Shown piece after piece: positions 17,173-25,494 of a DNA stretch of 52,039 nucleotides. The notes below the pieces were generated by a model, which saw only the letters and a list, made by a program, of their open reading frames with translations, did not search any database and was not told where the DNA came from. Position 1 is the stretch's first letter, and each line of letters starts with the position of its first letter. This DNA is from Candidatus Electrothrix gigas (GTDB taxonomy: Bacteria; Desulfobacterota; Desulfobulbia; Desulfobulbales; Desulfobulbaceae), in assembly GCA_022766165.1 (NCBI GenBank), contig QYLO01000015.1, positions 1 to 52,039 on the forward strand. The letters are read 5' to 3'. Both the position numbers and the translations under genes were made by a program.

Positions 17173-17220
17173 AAAGGGTTCTGGAAGAGCAACTGCTCTG
17201 CCGGTACCCTTTTTTGTTTT
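17173..17220 (+). terminator. Intrinsic terminator of the cobalamin riboswitch
   Basis: AAAGGGT at 17173-17179 pairs with ACCCTTT at 17206-17212, with further pairing inside (CTGG/CCGG and AGAGCA/TGCTCT), followed by a T-rich tail to 17220. It lies between the riboswitch and the start codon at 17260, the usual layout for transcription attenuation. Confidence 0.85.
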
Positions 17221-17259
17221 GGCGGCAGGGCGAGCAATAACAAATAACAAGGTGAAATA

Positions 17260-18600
17260 ATGCAAACCCAACCGACTCATCAACTGACTCAACTAGAACT
17301 GTCCCAAACTGGAAAGATAACCGAACAGATCAAAGCTGTAGCTCAAAACGAAGGACTTGCCCCGGAACTCATCAGAAGCCGGGTAGCTGCTGGCGAAATC
17401 GTGATTGCCCATCACAGACTACGCCCACAGCAAAAAATCGTGGGTATTGGCACAGGTTTACGCACCAAGGTCAACGCCTCCATTGGTACCTCTTCGGATA
17501 TCTGTGATATTGATATGGAGGTCCGCAAGGCAAAGGTTGCAGAGCAGGAAGGTGCTGACACCCTGATGGAGCTTTCTGCTGACGGTGATTTTGCTGCCAT
17601 TCGGCGGGCAGTTCTCGCCGCAACCAACCTGCCTGTGGGAACGGTCCCCCTGTATCAGGCATTTAAAGAGACCACAGCCAAGTATGCCAATCCAGGTAAA
17701 CTTGATCCAGAATACCTCTTTGATCTGATTGAACAACAACTGGCCGACGGTATCAGCTTTATGGCGATCCACTGCGGGATCAACCAGTACACGATTGAAC
17801 GGTTACGCAAACAGGGATATCGCTACGGGGGATTGGTTTCCAAGGGCGGCACCTTTATGGTGGCTTGGATGGATATCAATGGCAAAGAGAATCCACTGTA
17901 TGAGCAGTTTGATCGGGTCTGTAACCTGATGAAAAAGTACGACGCCATTCTTTCGCTGGGCAATGGCATTCGGGCCGGAGCGATTCACGATAGCCATGAT
18001 CGGGCCCAGATGGCTGAGATGATTATCAACTGCGAGCTTGCCGAGTTGGGCCGGGACATGGGCTGTCAGATGATGGTGGAAGGACCAGGGCATGTCCCCT
18101 TAGATGAAATCGCCGGTAATATCATGCTGGAAAAGCGGATGAGTGGCAATGCGCCCTATTATGTACTCGGTCCTCTGCCACTGGATAGCGGGGCTGGTTA
18201 TGATCATATCACGGCTGCTATTGGTGCGGCCAACTCTTCACGCCACGGCGCAGATCTGGTTTGTTATATCACCCCGGCGGAACATCTTGCCCTGCCAGAT
18301 GAAAACGATGTGCGGGAAGGGGTACGGGCCACCCGGCTGGCGGTTCGGGTGGGCGATGTTGCCAAATATCCTGAGCAGAGGGAAAATGAAAAGGCTGCTG
18401 CAATGGCTCGCCGGGATATGCGTTGGACCGATTTGGAGCAGCATCTGCTCTTTCCGGAAATTGCCAAAGCAATGCGTCAAGCCAGGACACCAGAGGAAAG
18501 CAATACCTGCACTATGTGCGGAGATTTTTGCGCTATGAAAAAAGGAACTGAGGTCTTTCAGAATGATATAGGGGAGAAGAAAAGGAGAGAAATGATCTAA
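17260..18600 (+). CDS. bzaF: ThiC-family radical SAM enzyme, likely 5-hydroxybenzimidazole synthase (BzaF)
   Basis: The 446-residue product is a clear ThiC homologue: KVNASIGTSS, MELSADGDF, LSLGNGIRAGAIHD, VEGPGHVPLDEI and YDHITAAIGAA follow the ThiC order. ThiC makes HMP-phosphate from aminoimidazole ribotide; its anaerobic paralogue BzaF converts the same substrate to 5-hydroxybenzimidazole, the lower ligand of some cobamides. I favour BzaF because a cobalamin riboswitch and terminator, not a TPP riboswitch, precede it, and because it is short and lacks the long N-terminal domain of E. coli ThiC. The C-terminal iron-sulfur motif reads CTMCGDFC (C-x2-C-x3-C), one residue shorter than the C-x2-C-x4-C I remember for E. 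coli ThiC. AAGGTG lies before the ATG. If it is ThiC after all, its control by B12 would be the surprise. No other cobamide gene is in the window. Confidence 0.75.
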   Translation: MQTQPTHQLTQLELSQTGKITEQIKAVAQNEGLAPELIRSRVAAGEIVIAHHRLRPQQKIVGIGTGLRTKVNASIGTSSDICDIDMEVRKAKVAEQEGADTLMELSADGDFAAIRRAVLAATNLPVGTVPLYQAFKETTAKYANPGKLDPEYLFDLIEQQLADGISFMAIHCGINQYTIERLRKQGYRYGGLVSKGGTFMVAWMDINGKENPLYEQFDRVCNLMKKYDAILSLGNGIRAGAIHDSHDRAQMAEMIINCELAELGRDMGCQMMVEGPGHVPLDEIAGNIMLEKRMSGNAPYYVLGPLPLDSGAGYDHITAAIGAANSSRHGADLVCYITPAEHLALPDENDVREGVRATRLAVRVGDVAKYPEQRENEKAAAMARRDMRWTDLEQHLLFPEIAKAMRQARTPEESNTCTMCGDFCAMKKGTEVFQNDIGEKKRREMI

Positions 18601-18746
18601 CCATCTTGTTATCTCTGCTCAAGGATAGCGAAAGTAAGCGTGAAAAAGAGATGCATTCTCTGCTGTTTTCTATTACTCTACAAAGGTAGAGAATGTGTTT
18701 CAGGCCGAAAAAAACATACCCCCGTAACCCCCATAGGAGAATCGCT

Positions 18747-19316
18747 ATGAAATGTACCATCTTGGCATTTGCTTTCTTTATCCTCTATTCAGGTTTTTTT
18801 GCCGTTAATGGAGCATTGGCCCAAGGTTGTCGCGCTGACCTCATTGATGGATATGACGGAACAATCCTCAAGAGTCTCAACGGATCAAGCTGTAAAGAGG
18901 TTAAAAGACGCTGCAAGAGAAAATTGCGTCGCTTGCGACAGCGAAACCCTGGTGTTTATCGGAATGCATACTGCGATGTGGTCGAGAACTTCTCCTATCC
19001 TAGTTTGATGTATCAACCTGTTCAACCGAGAGTGAGAGTGTATCAACCTGTGCTGCCGAGAGTGTATCAACCTGTTGTTCAACCAAGAATATATCAACCT
19101 GTTCAACCTGTTCAACCGAGACGTCGTATATTTCGACCACAGAACTATGTTGTCCGTTCCTATAATCGCTGCCAATCACTCGGCATTGTTCGATGCACAC
19201 AGGAGTGGTCAAACGGAAGGGTAGTTACGGAAGATTATAACTGTAGATGGTGCAGAGGGTATGGTTATCCAACAGGAAGCCCCTGCGGCTGGAAATGTTC
19301 CTTTCCCCAACAGTAA
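18747..19316 (+). CDS. Small secreted Cys-rich protein with YQPV repeats
   Basis: I start it at the ATG 18747, with AGGAG 8 bases upstream, which gives a good signal peptide (MKCTILAFAFFILYSGFFAV, cleavage near ALAQ). An in-frame start 54 bases earlier would bury it. The mature part has a cysteine-containing N-terminal domain of about 75 residues, a linker of repeated VYQPV and VQPR units (about residues 88-130), and a Cys-rich tail (CQSLGIVRCTQEW, CRWCRGYGY, CGWKCSF) with seven cysteines, likely disulfide-bonded in the periplasm or outside. The linker is encoded by short direct repeats at about 19011-19120 and may vary in length. No family is recognised. It follows the ThiC-family gene by 146 bases without an obvious shared role. 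Confidence 0.7.
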   Translation: MKCTILAFAFFILYSGFFAVNGALAQGCRADLIDGYDGTILKSLNGSSCKEVKRRCKRKLRRLRQRNPGVYRNAYCDVVENFSYPSLMYQPVQPRVRVYQPVLPRVYQPVVQPRIYQPVQPVQPRRRIFRPQNYVVRSYNRCQSLGIVRCTQEWSNGRVVTEDYNCRWCRGYGYPTGSPCGWKCSFPQQ

Positions 19317-19343
19317 CCAAGCCAGAGAGAGAGCTGTGTATAT

Positions 19344-19409
19344 GAAAGTATTGAGCAGCTCTCATAGTAGCTCTCATATTTTGTTGTCCCTCCCCAGGTG
19401 GGAGGGATG
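19344..19409 (-). repeat. Dispersed 65-bp repeat, copy A
   Basis: Read on the minus strand it starts CATCCCTCCC, forms a hairpin with GGGGAGGGA, continues ACAACAAAATATGAGAGC and ends CTCAATACTTTC. A second copy lies at 42687-42738 (CATCCCTC, GGGGAGGGACAACAAGC, TTCAATACTT). The hairpin alone recurs at 44917-44941. Confidence 0.7.
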
Positions 19410-19435
19410 TTCAATATTCAACAGAGAGGCAGGCC

Positions 19436-19774
19436 ATGTTGCTTATCAGCAAAGTTATAGTTTTTCTTGTTGGAATGTGCCTGGCTGTTCAGGTTGTTGC
19501 GGCCTTTTATCGAATACTTGACTGTTGGCATACGATCCGAACAGAATATCTAGCTGTTCTAAAGGGTCTTTTTCTCTGGTTCAGTATAAGTGGCCTTTGT
19601 GCTGTGCTGTTAGGCGAGAACCTGCGCAATGCCTTTCTTTGGGGAATGGCCTTGTATATCCCTTTTTACCTTGTTAGTTTTTTTTTCCTTCAGTTCATTA
19701 TCAGGTATCGCTACAAAAGAGGAGAACCGACAATACAGAAAGAACAGCAAGAGCAGCAAGAAAAGACGCTCTAG
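19436..19774 (+). CDS. Small membrane protein, three predicted segments
   Basis: The 112-residue product has hydrophobic segments at about 4-24 (ISKVIVFLVGMCLAVQVVAA), 42-62 (LKGLFLWFSISGLCAVLL) and 68-90 (FLWGMALYIPFYLVSFFFLQF). A basic turn (RYRYKRGE) and a Gln/Glu-rich tail follow. No conserved motif is recognised. It is convergent with the Cache-domain gene, the stops being 24 bases apart. A dispersed repeat lies just upstream, so it may have its own promoter. Confidence 0.6.
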   Translation: MLLISKVIVFLVGMCLAVQVVAAFYRILDCWHTIRTEYLAVLKGLFLWFSISGLCAVLLGENLRNAFLWGMALYIPFYLVSFFFLQFIIRYRYKRGEPTIQKEQQEQQEKTL

Positions 19775-19798
19775 CAAGCTCTAACCGCCTCATTATGA

Positions 19799-20779
19799 TT
19801 AACTATTGTCAACGTTGTCAACCTTTGAAGCATACAGTTCAGGATACAACTTGACAGCGCAATCAGGACAAATACCATGACTAAAATCAGCCTCTGAATG
19901 TTCCTGTATATACGATTCAATCTGATTCCAATATCCCCTATCATCGCGTATCTTTTTGCATGAAGAACATATTGGCAGAAAACCGCTTAACACCTTTACC
20001 TTGGACATGGCTTCCTGCAACTTTTTTGTTCGTTGCTCAACCAGTTTTTCCAACTCGTCTTTATACTGAGTAAGCTCCTTTTCCGCAGCCAGTCTTTTCT
20101 GCATTTCACGCAAGGAATTCATGACAATGTAACACGACAGCAGCAGGGTAATCGTAATAATCGCAACTGAGATGCACAGTAATCCCTTGGTCAGTTGGGC
20201 AATTTCCTTGTTGACGTCTTCAAAAAAAATGCCCGTGCCGATTACCCATCCCCAAGGTCGAAAGAGCTGCACGTAAGAAAGTTTGGGGATGATCTGTTCA
20301 GGATTTTTTTCCCATTTCCAGTAATACTGTACATATCCTCCGTTTTCTTTCTGTGCCAAGGCAATAAACTCCTGAAAGAGATGTCTGCCCTCAGAATCAA
20401 TAAAATGTGTAAAATCCTTTCCCTCAATCTTCTTGAGACGAGGATGCATAACCATGACTGACTTGGTATCGTTAATCCAAAAATATCCTTTTCCTTCAAA
20501 TCCATAGCGGATTTTACGTACCTGTTCTATAGCCATCTTCCGCCCTAATTCTAAGGATATCGTACCAGAACTAACCAACTGTTGATAATACTTCAACATG
20601 CTGAGAACAGTTTGTACTTCAGCGGCAATTAATGCCTTTTTCTGGATGAGAAGATTTTGTTTAAAAACAGGCAGGGCAACAGCAAAAAGGGTCACTATAA
20701 AGAGAAGAATTGCCAGAATAGGAGGAAAGATAGTCCGAATGACCTCTTTTTTATAGGGTCGATAAATGCTACTTACCAT
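19799..20779 (-). CDS. Cache-domain membrane sensor with C-terminal zinc-ribbon-type module
   Basis: I place the start at 20779 (MVSSIYRPYKK), with GGAGAG upstream; a longer frame reaches 20839 but overlaps the previous gene. Of about 326 residues, 17-38 form the first membrane segment, 40-195 a periplasmic single-Cache domain (RKIRYGFEGKGYFWIND, then VMHPRLKKIEGKDF and WGWVIGTGIF), and 200-220 the second segment. A coiled coil (about 222-262) leads to a cysteine module: CSSC at 271-274 and CPDC at 304-307. This module is often found at the end of PAS/Cache sensor proteins. There is no kinase, cyclase or methyl-accepting domain, so it must pass its signal to a partner; the hybrid kinase gene 31 bases upstream is the obvious candidate. 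The ligand is unknown; Cache domains bind small organic acids or amino acids. Confidence 0.78.
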   Translation of the reverse strand: MVSSIYRPYKKEVIRTIFPPILAILLFIVTLFAVALPVFKQNLLIQKKALIAAEVQTVLSMLKYYQQLVSSGTISLELGRKMAIEQVRKIRYGFEGKGYFWINDTKSVMVMHPRLKKIEGKDFTHFIDSEGRHLFQEFIALAQKENGGYVQYYWKWEKNPEQIIPKLSYVQLFRPWGWVIGTGIFFEDVNKEIAQLTKGLLCISVAIITITLLLSCYIVMNSLREMQKRLAAEKELTQYKDELEKLVEQRTKKLQEAMSKVKVLSGFLPICSSCKKIRDDRGYWNQIESYIQEHSEADFSHGICPDCAVKLYPELYASKVDNVDNS

Positions 20780-20810
20780 GTTTTCTTCTCTCCACCTTTC
20801 TTTAAAAAAA

Positions 20811-22397
20811 TCAATCCTCAACATCAACATTAACATCAAAAAAAAGATTGTTAATTGTCAGCTCAAGCTTTTCCAAAGAAAAGGGCTTACTCAAGATCGG
20901 CACAGAAGTTTTTCCACAACATTGTTTTGAATATCCAGACATCAGCAACAGCTTAATACGAGGGCAGGTCTGTCTGATTTCTTGTATCAGTTCACACCCA
21001 CTTATCCCTGCTGGCATAACAGCATCTGTAAGTACACAGTCAATAATATCGGCATTTTTTTCTAAAATCTTAAGCGCAAGACGACCGTCCTGCGCCTGGA
21101 TCACCTTATGTTCCAAACAGGTCAGCATACTGGCTGCAACGTTTCGGACCTGGACATCATCCTCTACCAAAAGAAAGGTTTTGTTTTTCAGTCGCCTCCT
21201 GATATTTTTTGTATCAGTCCTTTTCTGCGGAAGACTTTCACCCTGTAAAGGCAGGTAGAGGGAAATGGTTGTTCCTTTATTTGTTCCCTCTTCCGGGCAA
21301 CTGACTATATCAAGCCCTCCTTTGGCCTGTTGTATAAAGTTGGAAATCATACTCAGCCCTAGGCCGCTTCCCTGCCCTTTCTTTTTCGTGGTAAAAAACG
21401 GGGTAAGCACTTTTTGTAAGTCATTTTTATTAATACCGCAACCGGTATCTGTGAAAGAGATCTCCACATAAGGGCCTCTCCCCTTTCCTGCACCCGCCAT
21501 AAAGGTATGATCGTTTAAATCAACACGTGCAGTCTTTATGGTCAACACACCACCAGTCGGCATGGCATGACGGGCATTAATCGCAATATTCAGAATAGAG
21601 TTGGCCAGCATAGAGGTATCCGTGTACAGAGAAAAAAACTTCTCTTCAAACTGGGTTTCAATGCGGATATCTTCCCCTAAGGTTCGATTGATAAAGCATA
21701 ATGTCTCTTCAATAAATGCGTTGGCATCAATGTATTCGGGAGCCAACTTTTGTTCTTTGGAAAATGAAAGTATTCGTTGAACAAGCGATGCACCTCTTTG
21801 CACGGCAAGAAGTGCGTTGTCCATATACCCCTTTAGAGTATCTTGTTTTTGTTGGACAAGCTGAGAAGTTACAGGAGAAGTAGGGAGTTCCATCAGGGCA
21901 AGTTCAAGACTGCCCATGATAACCCCAAGCAGATTGTTAAAGTCATGGGCTATACCGCTGGAAAATTGTCCTATAATCTCCAATCGTTGCGTTGCTATAA
22001 TTTTTTGTTCCCGCAACACTAAACTGGTTATATCTTTATGGGTAAATAAAAATATACGGGGACTATGGGAACCTATTTCCTTGAAGTTTGTTATAAACCA
22101 TCGTTGCTTGTTGTTACCATGACAGGGGTACTCCAATTCAAACTCTGTAATTTTTTTGTGGAGGATATCCTGAATGCCGTTTTCGACCTGAGCCGCATAC
22201 TCATCCCCCTGCTGAATTGCCCTGTGAACCGATTGAAAATAATTCGCACCAACATCAGTATACTTGCTTGTTCCTCTATTTTGTGCACTGAATGTTACCC
22301 ATGCCTTGTTGACAAACAGGATATATCCCTTTTCGTCCACAATGGCGGCATTTTCCGTCATGGCATCAAGAAGTTCCTGTAATTCTCCATGAGACAT
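20811..22397 (-). CDS. PAS hybrid histidine kinase with receiver domain
   Basis: The 528-residue protein has a PAS domain (about 8-125), a HisKA dimerisation helix with phospho-acceptor His151 (GIAHDFNNLLGVI), an ATPase domain (N-box ILNIAINARHAM at 268-279, DTGCGIN at 317-323, GSGLGLSM at 343-350) and a C-terminal receiver (about 405-518, acidic pair EDD at 412-414, phospho-acceptor Asp458 in LTDAVMP, Lys504). The HDFNN H-box is the type seen in kinases that pass phosphate to their own receiver. No membrane segment is seen, so it is cytoplasmic. CAGGAG precedes the ATG. It is followed by the Cache sensor, probably as a two-gene operon. No DNA-binding output domain is present, so an external response regulator is expected. 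Confidence 0.9.
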   Translation of the reverse strand: MSHGELQELLDAMTENAAIVDEKGYILFVNKAWVTFSAQNRGTSKYTDVGANYFQSVHRAIQQGDEYAAQVENGIQDILHKKITEFELEYPCHGNNKQRWFITNFKEIGSHSPRIFLFTHKDITSLVLREQKIIATQRLEIIGQFSSGIAHDFNNLLGVIMGSLELALMELPTSPVTSQLVQQKQDTLKGYMDNALLAVQRGASLVQRILSFSKEQKLAPEYIDANAFIEETLCFINRTLGEDIRIETQFEEKFFSLYTDTSMLANSILNIAINARHAMPTGGVLTIKTARVDLNDHTFMAGAGKGRGPYVEISFTDTGCGINKNDLQKVLTPFFTTKKKGQGSGLGLSMISNFIQQAKGGLDIVSCPEEGTNKGTTISLYLPLQGESLPQKRTDTKNIRRRLKNKTFLLVEDDVQVRNVAASMLTCLEHKVIQAQDGRLALKILEKNADIIDCVLTDAVMPAGISGCELIQEIRQTCPRIKLLLMSGYSKQCCGKTSVPILSKPFSLEKLELTINNLFFDVNVDVED

Positions 22398-22495
22398 CTG
22401 TCTGCTCCTGAATGTATCCAGTTTCCCATATTATTTCTTGATGTTTTCTCCCTTGTTCTTGGTCCTGTAAACATCAAGCTACATTTCAACTCTTC

Positions 22496-23398
22496 TCAAT
22501 CTTTATTCGCCTTGAGAATACATTGCAACTCAGATGCTGCTGCATAGGCGGCAATTTCATCTTGTAATAATTGTACATAAGGACAATCGGTTACCGCAAG
22601 CAGAGAGTTTCGTATCCTATATTTCCTGCGCTGCCCCATTGATTCCATTGATTCGATTGATTCCATTGATTGAAGTGGCTCAAGAATGTAGCTAAAGATC
22701 TGGGGGCGACGACAGACCTGGGGGCGTTGGCTGTACACCGTGCAACGTCCGTTTTGCTCAAGGGCAGGACAGGATGCCTCCTTGGGCAGAATCATGCTCC
22801 AACCGTTTTGCCAATGAAAGAGTTCCGGGACACTGCCTTGCGCAGTACCTTGATAAAAAGGACGGCCATTGACCAGAAACACATCATTCTCTGCCGCATC
22901 AAGAGCCTTGCTGCTCCGACTTGCAGGCGTATCATGACGGCGCAGGGCAAAGAGATCAATTTCTGCATCTTGCAGGGGAATCTCAAAGAATTCCTGCGCC
23001 ATGTCTTTTTCTGGCCCAACACAGCAGAGCTGACAGTGACAGGGGACACAAAGCAGGGAGTTGATCTCTTCGAGTTCTGCTTCCAAAATACGCTGCTTCA
23101 TCAGAGCAACACAGGCCGTTACCGCATCAACTGGCTGACCAGCTTCGTTGACCACCTCTATATCTACTTTTTCTGGTGTTTCTACTAGATGCAGTTGGTC
23201 AATATAGCCACGCAGTAAGGGAGCAGGATCTGGATAGACTGTGTACACTGTCTCAATTGGCTGGGTCATCTCAGCAATAATGTCTTCAATCGTTGTTTTT
23301 GAATCGCTAAGATGGTACATGAACTGCACCATAGAGACCAACGGCAGCACTGGTTGCTTGAGCAACTCTATGCCATCCTGAAAATCTTCTTTTTTCAT
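22496..23398 (-). CDS. YkgJ-type cysteine-cluster protein
   Basis: I place the start at 23398 (MKKEDFQDGIELLKQP), because AGGAGGAA precedes it; an in-frame extension to 23455 is less likely. The product of about 300 residues carries a cysteine cluster of the YkgJ/UPF0153 type: CVPCHCQLCC around residue 120, and later CPALEQNGRCTVYSQRPQVCR. Such proteins are thought to bind zinc or an iron-sulfur cluster; their function is unknown. Near the C-terminus is a low-complexity stretch (SMESIESMESMG) encoded by four copies of a 9-bp repeat. The gene is divergent from the AlbA_2 gene and lies 98 bases before the histidine kinase start, so co-transcription with the kinase is possible but not shown. Confidence 0.75.
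   Translation of the reverse strand: MKKEDFQDGIELLKQPVLPLVSMVQFMYHLSDSKTTIEDIIAEMTQPIETVYTVYPDPAPLLRGYIDQLHLVETPEKVDIEVVNEAGQPVDAVTACVALMKQRILEAELEEINSLLCVPCHCQLCCVGPEKDMAQEFFEIPLQDAEIDLFALRRHDTPASRSSKALDAAENDVFLVNGRPFYQGTAQGSVPELFHWQNGWSMILPKEASCPALEQNGRCTVYSQRPQVCRRPQIFSYILEPLQSMESIESMESMGQRRKYRIRNSLLAVTDCPYVQLLQDEIAAYAAASELQCILKANKD
22637..22672. repeat. 9-bp tandem repeat, four units, inside the YkgJ-type gene
   Basis: CATTGATTC, CATTGATTC, GATTGATTC and CATTGATTG follow directly. As the unit is 9 bp, copy-number changes keep the reading frame and lengthen or shorten an SME/SIE-type stretch. Confidence 0.85.
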
Positions 23399-23734
23399 TT
23401 TTTCTTCCTCCTTGTTTTTCCAAATAAATTTAAAATCACCTCTCAAGATACACAAGATTCAGAGCAAACACAAGCAGGAGCGATGTTTTTTCCATGCCGC
23501 TGAAGTTGCCTTTCTCCTTTACAGCAGGCAAGAAAATTATTAGTAATCAGGGCTGATATTCAAAGAAAGAATTCATAGTACTGTTAGGCAAATTTTTCTG
23601 TGCTTTAGAGAGCCACTTTCTTTACGTCTTCTAAGGGAGTTCCTTGCAAAGAAGCAGTGCAAAATTAACGCCTAGCCGTACCATAACAAACTGTTGCTCA
23701 CTTGGTAGCTAACCTACATACTATAGATAAAAAA
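23399..23734. other. Divergent intergenic region
   Basis: This 336-base gap separates the starts of the YkgJ-type gene (minus) and the AlbA_2 gene (plus). It must hold both promoters. I see the ribosome binding site AGGAGGAA of the minus gene at its left edge, but no convincing sigma-70 pair, strong hairpin or repeat. Confidence 0.4.
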
Positions 23735-24916
23735 ATGATATCTGTAATTGAATCTGGACAAACTTATTCTTTGAATCAAAAGATGTCACTTGAAGAAAAT
23801 CGTGAAGTCGAATTTAAAGAGATCAGGGCAAAAGGAAAGAGAGCAGTAAAAAGTATTGTCAATCAAGCGGATGAGTATGCCATTGCGTATTTAAATAGCA
23901 ATACTCCTGGAAAAATTTTATGGGGAATAAGAGATACAGATAGATGCGTTACTGGTGTGCAACTTAACTATAGCGAACGCGACGAACTGAGAAGAACAGT
24001 ACATGAAAAGCTCTGTAAAATAACTCCAAAGCTTGATCCAAGTCAATTCCGTATAGAACTGCACGGTGTTCAAAATGAAGAAAACCATTATATCTCTGAT
24101 CTATATATCGTTGAATTAACAATTCCTACTTCTATTTCCACGACACCTTATTTTACCGAAAGTGGAAAAACATGGGTTAAAGTTGATGGTGCTAAAAAAA
24201 GTCTTATAGGACCAGCACTTGTTGAGTGGATTCTGCGGCGTCAAGGAGTAACGGATACAGCCCAGGAAATCGATTCTATTTATATGATAGAAAATATGAT
24301 AGAAATTATGAACAGCTTGATGCCACTCCTTTATTGGACGAATAAAAGCGTACCTCAAGGCCATGCAAAAAAGTATTTTTCTGCTTTGCAGGAATTTTTC
24401 ATTGGCGGTTTTCCTGGGTTAGATGAACACTTGAGTCTTGGGACAGATAATCTTTTTCGAGCGATCTCCTTCAGCGACGAAAATTACGGCTATGATAAAA
24501 TTAATGTATCATTTAAACAGTTTTCTTCATTTTTAAATATTCAGTATGAACAGTCAGGCAATGATATACATGATTTGAGAAATTATACATGCTCTCTTGA
24601 ACGTTACTTTCAGAATTATAAGAAGCATTCTGCGACAAATATCAACCCTATTGACTCAGCTCATATTGAGTTTCTTCTTCCTGTTCTTACATACTTGAGA
24701 AGGATTCTCATTTCAAAATTTCCAAGGAAATTCCCTGAAGTTGACTCGTTGATAACTACAGGCTTCTACTCGTTAGTCAATAGGTTATTTCTTGAGGTAA
24801 AATTCCAAATTGAATTTCCAGACGTACGTTCGTCAGATATTGAAGATCTTAGAGAACAGTGTAAAGAGTACTGGGAGTTACATCGTAAGAAGAACAACCT
24901 TTTTTTAAAAGCTTAA
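23735..24916 (+). CDS. AlbA_2 (Schlafen-like) domain protein
   Basis: The ATG at 23735 is chosen; the frame also reaches a TTG at 23702, and neither has a good ribosome binding site. The 393-residue product has an AlbA_2/Schlafen-type domain at about residues 15-155: EENREVEFKEI, YLNSNTPGKILWGI, GVQL, and later ISTTPYFTESGKTWVKVDGAKKS. Bacterial proteins of this family bind nucleic acid and are often found with transcription regulators or in phage-defence and toxin loci. The remaining 230 residues look helical and lack the ATPase or winged-helix domain usual after AlbA_2 in the classical regulators. By eye the DNA is more AT-rich than the def-fmt operon beside it, which fits horizontal transfer. 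It stands alone on the plus strand between two unrelated operons, so a stand-alone defence or regulatory role is possible. Confidence 0.7.
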   Translation: MISVIESGQTYSLNQKMSLEENREVEFKEIRAKGKRAVKSIVNQADEYAIAYLNSNTPGKILWGIRDTDRCVTGVQLNYSERDELRRTVHEKLCKITPKLDPSQFRIELHGVQNEENHYISDLYIVELTIPTSISTTPYFTESGKTWVKVDGAKKSLIGPALVEWILRRQGVTDTAQEIDSIYMIENMIEIMNSLMPLLYWTNKSVPQGHAKKYFSALQEFFIGGFPGLDEHLSLGTDNLFRAISFSDENYGYDKINVSFKQFSSFLNIQYEQSGNDIHDLRNYTCSLERYFQNYKKHSATNINPIDSAHIEFLLPVLTYLRRILISKFPRKFPEVDSLITTGFYSLVNRLFLEVKFQIEFPDVRSSDIEDLREQCKEYWELHRKKNNLFLKA

Positions 24917-24975
24917 AATTACAAACATCTAAGCCAAACTTTAACCCACAATTTTCAAACCAATAACGCAGACAA

Positions 24976-25482
24976 ATGGCTACCAGAGAAATAATAACCT
25001 ACCCTGCCCCGGTTCTCCGGAAAAAAGCAGTGAAAATAGAAGTTTTTGATGATGCGCTTCAAGAATTGGCCAACGATATGATCGAGACGATGTACAAGGC
25101 CCAAGGTGTTGGCTTGGCTGGCAACCAAATCGGTGTGGCTCAACAGATCGTGGTGGTTGATATCTCGACTGAAGAGAATGAGCAAAAAAATATCGTTCTT
25201 ATCAACCCGGTTATCTCCGAAGGAGAGGGCAAGGTGCCAGACCAGGAGGGTTGTCTCAGTGTTTTAGAGTACAGTGCCAAGGTAAATCGCTTTCAAAAGA
25301 TCAGGGTTACAGCCCAAGATCCACAAGGAAACGAGCTAGATTTCATTGCGCAAGACCGCTTTGCCCGAATTATTCAGCACGAGGTGGATCATCTGCACGG
25401 TACTCTTTTTATTGATCGCATAAGTACCCTCAAACGAAGCATGTACAAGAAGAAGCTGAAAAAAATGTTAAAAAATCAATAG
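24976..25482 (+). CDS. def: Peptide deformylase
   Basis: The 168-residue enzyme removes the formyl group from the N-terminal methionine of new proteins, using a bound metal ion (usually iron). The three diagnostic motifs are present in order: GVGLAGNQ at about 44-51 (canonical GxGLAAxQ, with G in place of the second A), EGCLSV at about 91-96 with the metal-binding Cys, and QHEVDH at about 134-139 with both metal-binding His and the catalytic Glu. Length is normal. It is 12 bases before fmt, the standard pairing of the enzyme that removes formyl with the one that adds it. A strong Shine-Dalgarno is not visible. Confidence 0.96.
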   Translation: MATREIITYPAPVLRKKAVKIEVFDDALQELANDMIETMYKAQGVGLAGNQIGVAQQIVVVDISTEENEQKNIVLINPVISEGEGKVPDQEGCLSVLEYSAKVNRFQKIRVTAQDPQGNELDFIAQDRFARIIQHEVDHLHGTLFIDRISTLKRSMYKKKLKKMLKNQ

Positions 25483-25494
25483 GAATATCAAGGA

